Positions 6,927 to 11,533 of a stretch of DNA of 11,533 nt are shown here, in pieces. The stretch is from Syntrophaceae bacterium UBA2208 (GTDB lineage Bacteria > Desulfobacterota > BSN033 > UBA1163). The notes under the pieces are model-generated. The model saw only the letters and a program-made list of their open reading frames with translations, searched no databases and was not told where the DNA came from. How positions within the stretch are numbered: the first letter of the stretch is position 1; every line of letters begins with the position of its first letter. Both the position numbers and the translations under genes were made by a program. The stretch covers positions 48,288-59,820 of the forward strand of contig DCUS01000233.1 of the NCBI GenBank assembly GCA_002327885.1. Direction: 5' to 3'.

Positions 6927-8072
6927 ATGATTTATTTTGATAATCCAGCGACTACATGGCCGAAGCCTCCTCAAGTGAAAGAGGCGATGATCAAATTCAT
7001 GGATGAGATCGGAGCCAACCCGGGGCGATCCGGACACACCGCTTCAATAGAAGCGGCCCGAATCATTTATGAGGCCCGGGAAGCCCTTTCTATTTTATTC
7101 CATGTCAAAGACTCATCAAGAATTGTCTTCACGCTCAATGCAACCGAATCTATCAACCTTGCTTTAAAAGGTCTGTTGAAATACAAAGACCATGTCATTA
7201 CGAGCAGCATGGAACATAACTCCGTGATGAGACCACTCCGGGATCTGGAGAGGATAGGAATTGAGCTGAGCGTTGTTCCTTGTTTTGCAGATGGGACTTT
7301 GGACCCAAAAGAAGTGGAAAAGAAAATTAAAACGAGTACAAAAATGGTTGTTCTCGATCATGCCTCGAATGTCACAGGAACTTTACTTCCTATAAAGGAG
7401 GTTGGATTCATTACCCGAAGGAACGATCTTCTATTTTTAGTCGATGCCGCCCAGACGGCGGGAGCTTATCCCATAGATGTTGAAAAGGATGGGATTGATC
7501 TTTTAGCCTTCACCGGGCATAAAAGCCTCTATGGGCCTCAAGGAACGGGAGGCTTGATCATTGGGGAACGTATACGGGAGAAAGAGATGATTCCGCTCAA
7601 ACAGGGTGGGACAGGAAGTCGGTCTGAGTTTGAGGAACAACCGGACTTTTTACCGGACCGCTTTGAAAGCGGAACACCCAATGGCGTTGGGATTGCCGGG
7701 CTTCTTGCTGGCGTTCAATTTGTTCTGGAAAAAGGAGTGGAACAAATCCGGCAAAACGAGATGACTCTTATCGAAGAGCTTATCATGGGTTTTGAAAAAA
7801 TTCCCGAGTTGAAACTTTACGGTCCTAAAAACCAGAACGATCGAATTGCCACACTCTCTTTTAATTTTCCTCGTCTTTCTCCCTCGGACGGGGCTTCGAG
7901 ATTAGAAAAGGAGTTTGACATTCTTTGCCGTCCGGGGCTTCACTGTGCGCCCGCAGCCCACCACACCCTTGGGACATTTCCGGAGGGGACGATTCGATTT
8001 GGGTTGAGTACTTTTAACACCAAAGAAGAGATTAAAACCGCTATCCAAGCAGTCTCTTTGATTGCTAAATGA
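6927..8072 (+). CDS. Class V aminotransferase-fold cysteine desulfurase of the selenium cluster
   Basis: 381 residues, PLP-dependent. Landmarks: H97 after the SSME strand, D173 in the VDAAQ strand, PLP lysine K199 in TGHKSLYGPQG, FESGTPN (247-252), and catalytic cysteine C340 in RPGLHCAP. The C-terminus (HHTLGTFPEGTIRFGLS) matches the desulfurase branch often encoded beside yedE and selD and proposed to act as a selenocysteine lyase/cysteine desulfurase. It would remove sulfur or selenium from cysteine or selenocysteine as a C340-bound persulfide/perselenide and hand it to the TusA-like carrier or the DUF3343 protein. Sequence alone does not tell whether Cys or Sec is preferred. Spacing to the TusA-like gene is 5 bases, with no strong ribosome site, suggesting coupling. 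Confidence 0.92.
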   Translation: MIYFDNPATTWPKPPQVKEAMIKFMDEIGANPGRSGHTASIEAARIIYEAREALSILFHVKDSSRIVFTLNATESINLALKGLLKYKDHVITSSMEHNSVMRPLRDLERIGIELSVVPCFADGTLDPKEVEKKIKTSTKMVVLDHASNVTGTLLPIKEVGFITRRNDLLFLVDAAQTAGAYPIDVEKDGIDLLAFTGHKSLYGPQGTGGLIIGERIREKEMIPLKQGGTGSRSEFEEQPDFLPDRFESGTPNGVGIAGLLAGVQFVLEKGVEQIRQNEMTLIEELIMGFEKIPELKLYGPKNQNDRIATLSFNFPRLSPSDGASRLEKEFDILCRPGLHCAPAAHHTLGTFPEGTIRFGLSTFNTKEEIKTAIQAVSLIAK

Positions 8073-8141
8073 AAAGAAGAGGAGATATGTGGTAAAATAA
8101 CAAATAATGGGGTGAGGGAAAGCAGACCCATAAATCATGCT

Positions 8142-8444
8142 ATGAAATGCGTCTTTATATTTGAGTCGATCCATCGCGTCATGAAAGCTGAGAAGCTTCT
8201 CAAGGGAAAAGGGGTCAAGATTGATTTGATCCCCGTGCCCCGTGAAATCAGTTCGGATTGCGGAGTCGCCATAGAGTTGTCCGGAGATTCAGAAGCAGAA
8301 GCTTTGTTTATTCTCACGGAGAACAGGGTATCAATTGCAGAATGTTATACAAGGGATTTAAAAGGAACGTTTGAAAAAAAGGAAGGAAATTCAGATTTAA
8401 GCAAAAAGGACAGGGTTGAAAATGGAAAAAGTGTACCTGACTGA
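8142..8444 (+). CDS. DUF3343 putative Se/S carrier protein
   Basis: 100 residues from ATG 8142. The N-terminus MKCVFIFESIHRVMKAEKLLK and the SSDCGVAIEL segment (C40) match DUF3343, renamed putative Se/S carrier because it co-occurs with selenium genes. C40 is the likely chalcogen-carrying residue; the tail from about 78 is charged and probably disordered. I chose ATG 8142 because it gives the typical family N-terminus; an in-frame GTG at 8112 adds ten residues unlike the family. The Shine-Dalgarno is poor for both. Its 3' end overlaps the true start of selD (8422) by 23 bases in another frame, implying translational coupling. Proposed job: pass perselenide from the desulfurase to SelD. Function is inferred from context only. 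Confidence 0.82.
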   Translation: MKCVFIFESIHRVMKAEKLLKGKGVKIDLIPVPREISSDCGVAIELSGDSEAEALFILTENRVSIAECYTRDLKGTFEKKEGNSDLSKKDRVENGKSVPD

Positions 8445-9462
8445 AAAAGTGAAAAAAGCGGGTTGAGCTGCCAAGATTGGTCCGGAGGATCTGGACCAGA
8501 TTGTAAAAGAACTGCCAATTCCAAAGGATCCGAAGGTACTTGTTGGTCTGGATACATCGGATGATGCAGGGGTTTATCAACTGAGTGAAGAGGTTGCTCT
8601 GGTTCAAACCGTCGACTTCTTCACCCCGATTGTGGACGATCCATTCACTTTTGGCCAGATCGCTGTGGTCAATGCCCTGAGTGATGTCTATGCCATGGGG
8701 GGCACTCCACTCACAGGCATGAATTTAGTGGCCTTTCCTATCAAAACCCTATCCCCTTCTATTTTAAAAGAGATCCTCCTCGGGGGCCTCTCAAAAATGA
8801 AGGAAGCGGGTGTCGCCCTGGTGGGAGGGCATTCGATTGAAGATCCTGAGATTAAATATGGTTTGGCTGTGACAGGGTTGATCCATCCGAAAAAAATACT
8901 GACCAATGCCAAAGCAAAGGCGGGCGACAAATTGGTTTTGACAAAGGCTCTCGGCACAGGGATTGTTGCCACAGCCCTCAAGGGTAAGATGGCCTCTGAG
9001 GAGGCTATCCGGAAAATCGTGGAGAGCATGGTGACCCTGAATCGAGCGGCATCGGAATGGATGAAAAAATTTGGAGCCCATGCCTGCACCGATATCACCG
9101 GGTTCAGTTTCCTCGGACATACGTTAGAGATGGCGACGGCAAGTCGGGTGGGAATGGTGATACAATCAGAGGCTATTCCCATCTTCCCCGAGGCAATGGA
9201 ATATGCGAAATTAGGATTGATCCCGGGAGGAGCTTATTCAAATCGCCAGTTTTTCTCCTGCAAGGTGGAGGTTCATTCCAATGCACCTGATCTTTTAGTT
9301 GACATCCTCTATGATCCTCAAACCTCCGGCGGGCTGTTAATTTCCTTGCCTTCTGGCGAAGCAGAGAAATTGGTGGCTGCTCTAAAAAAGGAAGGGCACA
9401 TTCATACTTGCATCGTGGGTGAAGTGGTGGAAGAACATCCCGGAAAGATTGAACTCCTTTAA
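8422..9462 (+). CDS. selD: Selenophosphate synthase SelD, selenocysteine-containing
   Basis: 346 residues (E. coli SelD is 347) when the in-frame UGA at 8464-8466 is read as selenocysteine. The N-terminus MEKVYLTEKVKKAG-U-AAKI aligns with the catalytic loop of SelD, with Sec15 in the place of E. coli Cys17 and K18 in the place of Lys20. Further hallmarks: DTSDDAGVY (44-52, metal/ATP aspartates D47/D48), TVDFFTPIVDDPFTFG (63-78), NALSDVYAMGG, GGHSIEDPE, TDITGFSFLGH and DPQTSGGLL. It makes selenophosphate from selenide and ATP for Sec-tRNA or 2-selenouridine synthesis. The apparent ORF starting at GTG 8632 is only the part after V71. Start ATG 8422 overlaps the DUF3343 gene by 23 bases. No selA, selB or selC lies in the window. 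Confidence 0.95.
8464..8499 (+). promoter_or_regulatory. UGA-Sec codon and bacterial SECIS-like hairpin in selD
   Basis: The UGA is at 8464-8466. A 10-bp stem (5' arm 8477-8486, 3' arm 8490-8499, with two G-U pairs: the outermost, and one at 8484/8492) closes a GGA loop at 8487-8489, 21-23 bases after the UGA. Bacterial SECIS elements lie within the coding region just after the UGA and carry a G in the first two loop positions, as here. It should recruit SelB with Sec-tRNA. Confidence 0.85.
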
Positions 9463-9469
9463 TCTTTCC
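9442..9469 (+). terminator. Hairpin across the selD stop codon, possible terminator
   Basis: A perfect 9-bp inverted repeat (GGAAAGATT 9442-9450, AATCTTTCC 9461-9469, 10-base loop) brackets the TAA at 9460-9462. The sequence after it is AATCAATTATT, A/T-rich but without a clean T-run. It may end or stabilise the selenium transcript before the converging exbD gene. Confidence 0.35.
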
Positions 9470-9496
9470 AATCAATTATTAAGAGGCTAACTCATT

Positions 9497-9898
9497 TCAC
9501 CTCCTCTCCGTCACGATGCTGAAGGTTTTAATATCAGATAGCCTCACTTCGTCGATCACGCTCACCAATAATCCCACATCCACTTCTTTATCTGCTTTGA
9601 TTCGTAAAAAACCCTTCTCCCTTTCAGGAAGACTTTCCTGAATGGCTGCCCGCAGATTCTTTAAGTCAACCCTCTTATCCATAAAATAGAGCTCACCATT
9701 CTTTGTAATGGTTACCGTTCGTGAGATTTCCCTCATCGATTCTGCTGTTGTTGAATCGGGAAGCCTTATCTTGATTGCAGGTTCCTCTATCAAATGGGAG
9801 GTGAGCATGAAAAAGAGAAGCAAGTTAAGCACAACGTCCACCAATGGAGCAATATCTAAATGGACATGGTATCTTTTTCTTTCAAATTCCATCTTCAT
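9497..9898 (-). CDS. exbD: ExbD/TolR-family biopolymer transport protein
   Basis: 133 residues, normal ExbD size. A short basic cytoplasmic N-terminus (FERKRYHVH) precedes one membrane segment (about 15-35) with the proton-conducting aspartate D21 in PLVDVVLNLLLFFM, then a periplasmic domain ending in the usual repetitive alpha/beta fold with the late RIKADKEVD strand. ExbD pairs with ExbB to use the proton gradient to energise TonB or, in Tol systems, TolA; no tonB or tolA is in the window. Start ATG 9898 has GAGG close by; an in-frame ATG at 9892 is possible. Its natural partner, a truncated exbB, lies upstream on the same strand but is separated by a toxin-antitoxin pair, so exbD has lost the usual operon arrangement. 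Confidence 0.9.
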   Translation of the reverse strand: MKMEFERKRYHVHLDIAPLVDVVLNLLLFFMLTSHLIEEPAIKIRLPDSTTAESMREISRTVTITKNGELYFMDKRVDLKNLRAAIQESLPEREKGFLRIKADKEVDVGLLVSVIDEVRLSDIKTFSIVTERR

Positions 9899-9909
9899 AA
9901 CCTCTATGA

Positions 9910-9938
9910 TTGAATCGAAACATATCCTGTGTTAATAT
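9910..9938 (+). promoter_or_regulatory. Candidate promoter of the toxin-antitoxin pair
   Basis: TTGAAT (9910-9915) and TAATAT (9933-9938, 4 of 6) with a 17-base spacer, followed by an A/T-rich run and a strong AGAGGGGG ribosome site before the antitoxin ATG. The antitoxin probably autoregulates here, as is usual for type II modules. Confidence 0.4.
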
Positions 9939-9964
9939 TTATAAAATAAAAGAGGGGGTAAAAA

Positions 9965-10216
9965 ATGGGTAAAAAAATCGCTTTAGAATTACCGAATAGC
10001 ATGTTTGATGAAGTAATGAAGTTCAAAGAGGAATCGAACCTTCCAAATGAAGAGTCTGCAATATATGAGCTTATCAGGTATGCATTAACACTTCCCCAGT
10101 ATTTCAGGGATTTTGACTGGGAAATGGCAGAAAAAGAAGCAGACGCCGATATAGCATCAGGAAGGGTTAAGGAATTTTCATCAGTAGAAGAGCTCCTCAA
10201 CGATCTAAATGCATGA
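9965..10216 (+). CDS. Type II antitoxin, ribbon-helix-helix type
   Basis: 83 residues. The N-terminal third (KKIALELPNSMFDEVMKFKEE, then a helix to about 45) fits a ribbon-helix-helix DNA-binding fold: one strand followed by two helices. The acidic C-terminal segment (DWEMAEKEADADIASGRVKEF, then SVEELLNDL) is the pattern of antitoxins that neutralise RelE/ParE toxins by wrapping around them. The ATG follows AGAGGGGG, the strongest ribosome site in this part, consistent with antitoxin made in excess. The stop overlaps the toxin ATG as ATGA (10213-10216). Assignment to the module is firm; the exact antitoxin family is not. Confidence 0.85.
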   Translation: MGKKIALELPNSMFDEVMKFKEESNLPNEESAIYELIRYALTLPQYFRDFDWEMAEKEADADIASGRVKEFSSVEELLNDLNA

Positions 10217-10470
10217 AAATAGCCAGAACGGACTCTTTTAAAAGGGACTTCAAGAAACTTCCACATCATGTTAAAAAAGCCTTTGATAAAAAGATCAAGC
10301 TTTTTATGGAAAACATTCAGCATCCATCTTTTAGAGTTAAAAAACTGGAAGGGTATGAAAATAGATGGGAAGCGAGTATTACGATTTTTTATCGCTTTAC
10401 CTTTGAAATCCACGAAGGATATTATCTCCTCAGAAGAATTGGTCCCCACGATATACTCAAAAAACCTTAG
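10213..10470 (+). CDS. RelE/ParE-family toxin
   Basis: 85 residues, basic, typical RelE/ParE size. Features: SFKRDFKKLPHHVKKAFDKKI (helical hairpin, 8-28), HPSFRVKKLEG (37-47), RWEASITIFYRFTFEI (51-66, beta strands with the conserved W and R) and YYLLRRIGPHDIL (70-82, the last strand with the HD pair). The RelE branch cleaves ribosome-bound mRNA, the ParE branch poisons gyrase; I favour RelE-like but cannot decide. It overlaps the antitoxin by ATGA and converges on the exbB remnant, with stops only 7 bases apart. There is room for little else, so the module sits tightly between exbB and exbD. Confidence 0.87.
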   Translation: MKIARTDSFKRDFKKLPHHVKKAFDKKIKLFMENIQHPSFRVKKLEGYENRWEASITIFYRFTFEIHEGYYLLRRIGPHDILKKP

Positions 10471-10477
10471 AGTTCTT

Positions 10478-10960
10478 TTAGTCCGCATTATGTTTCCTTA
10501 AGTGGAGGCATAGGGTTATCTCCTTCATCACAAAGGCAATATCATCTGCCCGGTTTTCAAGATAATGATGCCCAATATGGATAGGGATAGCGACCAGCAA
10601 TCCCGCCGCTGTGGTGATGAGTGCTTCCCATATGCCCTCTGCAAGCATGGAAGGATTGACGCTAGTGCTCTGACTGATGACCGTAAAGGCTCGGATCATT
10701 CCTGTCACTGTTCCAGTCAACCCCAGAAGGGGAGCGATGGTCGCAATCAACCCTAACCAGCTCAATCCCTTTTCAATCCGCCTTATCTGTTTGGTGCCGA
10801 TGATAGAAACTTCCTTCTCATCGCAGTTATTCTTTAACCCTTCGAGAATGGGAACTAAAATTTTGGGTTTTATTCTATTTTTCAGAATGTCGTCCAGGGG
10901 CGTTTCTAACTCTCTTAAAATCTTTTTATACTGAATAAACTTGTCGATCAGTATCGCAAC
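10478..10960 (-). pseudogene. exbB: 5'-truncated ExbB/TolQ/MotA-family proton channel gene
   Basis: About 160 residues of a family member, beginning in frame at VAILIDKFIQYKKI, which corresponds to the end of the first membrane helix. Helix 2 (GLSWLGLIATIAPLLGLTGT) and helix 3 (WEALITTAAGLLVAIPIH) with their conserved threonines are intact, and the gene ends normally with TAA at 10478. The first helix and start codon (roughly 20-45 residues) are missing: upstream of 10960 the frame runs into sequence that is a metal-ABC permease in another frame, so the residues read there in the exbB frame are spurious. Without helix 1 a working pentamer is unlikely. It was presumably the partner of the exbD gene beyond the toxin-antitoxin pair. 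Confidence 0.75.
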
Positions 10961-11133
10961 CCCAGCACAGCGCCTGCGAAAGCGGCGTGGGACATCGAGA
11001 CGCCTATCAGGGGCATTTTCATCAGCACGATAAAGACGGACAACAACGAGCAGCTTGCACCGCACAGCACGCATGCAATGGCGGCTCGCTGGATGGGTGG
11101 GTATGAGAGGGCATTGATCAATTGCTCAGCCAT
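10948..11133 (-). pseudogene. Metal ABC transporter permease (ZnuB/MntB type), N-terminal fragment
   Basis: Starts MAEQLINALSYPPIQ and contains PLIGVSMSHAAFAGAVLG (41-58), a hallmark of permeases for Mn/Zn/Fe import. After L59 the frame meets exbB sequence and stops at residue 61, whereas full permeases have about 270-290 residues. The ATG overlaps the upstream ATPase stop by 8 bases (11126-11133), the normal operon arrangement, so the start of the gene is authentic and only the rest is lost. The visibly higher G+C and different codon use compared with exbB support a foreign junction at about 10957-10963. Confidence 0.8.
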
Positions 11134-11533
11134 AGGAAACAAATCTCCTGCCGTTGCGTTCAAAACTCTGCAGAGGGTACTGAAACAACCTGCTCAGCAT
11201 TTCACCCGACAATGCGGTGTTGATGTCTCCGTCAAAAACTGTTTTACCATGATTCATTAAGATAGCACGCCGCATCGCTTTTTCTCTCTCTTGCTTGCCG
11301 GGCGAGCGGAATAGTCTGAGACGGCCGACGGCGCTTGTCATCACGGCCTCCAGTGCGGAAATCGGAAACACCGGATCGATTTGGAATAATTGCGGGACGT
11401 AAGCGATCCGTAGTCGTGTTTCACGGGAGCGCGCCCATGTCTCACGTTGTCCGAAAAGATTGAGTGTCCCCTCGAATCTTTCAAATCCGGCGATGACATT
11501 CAGAAGCGTGGTTTTACCGGCGCCGTTGGGGCC
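11126..11533 (-). pseudogene. Metal ABC transporter ATPase, internally deleted, runs off window
   Basis: The reading frame enters from the right edge with Walker A GPNGAGKTT as its first visible residues and goes on with the Q-loop region (IAYVPQ) and the LFRSPGKQEREKAMR segment typical of Mn/Zn-type ATPases. It then jumps directly to RAILMNHGKTVFDGDI, which belongs after the H-loop. The LSGGQ signature, Walker B, D-loop and H-loop histidine are all absent, a loss of roughly 80-100 residues, in frame, near 11268-11276. The C-terminus and stop (11126) are intact and overlap the permease ATG. It cannot hydrolyse ATP as it stands. The N-terminus lies outside the window. Confidence 0.8.

Noticed and set aside
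8088..8096. Two-codon mini-ORF (ATG TGG TAA) after a strong AAGAGGAG site before the DUF3343 gene
   Set aside because: Too short to distinguish from chance; noted only because the DUF3343 start itself lacks a good ribosome site.
8632..9462. Stand-alone SelD starting at GTG 8632
   Set aside because: It lacks the catalytic N-terminal loop. Upstream sequence in the same frame matches SelD back to ATG 8422 once UGA is read as Sec.
9904..10488. 194-codon ORF on the minus strand
   Set aside because: Shadow of the toxin-antitoxin genes, which have better ribosome sites, overlap and family motifs.
9917..10496. 8-base inverted pair GAAACATA/TATGTTTC flanking the toxin-antitoxin module as possible terminal repeats
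   Set aside because: Short, and the right copy lies inside the exbB coding end; this can easily arise by chance.
10961..11074. N-terminal extension of the exbB frame (MRAVRCKLLVVVRLYRAD and on)
   Set aside because: Arginine-rich translation of permease coding sequence in the wrong frame; the permease frame carries recognised motifs.

Overview
The window looks like bacterial chromosome from an anaerobic, probably Desulfobacterota-like (old Deltaproteobacteria) organism. This is inferred from the gene families (a sigma-54 response regulator, an intact selenium-assimilation cluster with a selenocysteine-containing SelD, orphan ExbB/ExbD) and from the style of intergenic repeats; no marker gene fixes the taxonomy.

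Region 1 (133-4980, minus strand): a universal stress protein gene (4543-4980), then a probable operon of an AI-2E/PerM-type membrane protein (3263-4345), a soluble two-GAF histidine kinase (1485-3224) and an NtrC-type sigma-54 response regulator (133-1488). Kinase and regulator overlap by ATGA.

Region 2 (4981-5595): a 615-base divergent intergenic region packed with structure: a degenerate 8-base tandem repeat, a nested inverted-repeat element (about 5108-5240), a perfect 13-bp inverted repeat next to a TTGACA box, and a leader that holds an 11-codon ORF ending in UGA, followed by a stem-loop resembling a bacterial SECIS element.

Region 3 (5596-9462, plus strand): a selenium cluster, yedE (putative Se transporter) - TusA-like carrier - class V cysteine desulfurase - DUF3343 putative Se/S carrier - selD. 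selD is itself a selenoprotein gene: codon 15 is an in-frame UGA (8464-8466) with a SECIS-like hairpin just downstream, so a simple ORF caller finds only its last 276 codons. Together these genes would import a selenium species, mobilise it via the desulfurase and sulfur/selenium carriers, and make selenophosphate.

Region 4 (9497-10960): an exbD gene and a 5'-truncated exbB gene on the minus strand, separated by a type II toxin-antitoxin pair (RHH antitoxin plus RelE/ParE toxin) on the plus strand.

Region 5 (about 10957-11533, minus strand): remnants of a metal (Mn/Zn-type) ABC transporter. The ATPase lacks its signature and Walker B region and the permease is cut after about 58 residues, fused directly to the exbB remnant. 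This is either decayed DNA or a chimeric assembly end.

The most novel candidate is the UGA mini-ORF plus SECIS-like hairpin in front of the selenium cluster, a possible selenium- or SelB-responsive control element.
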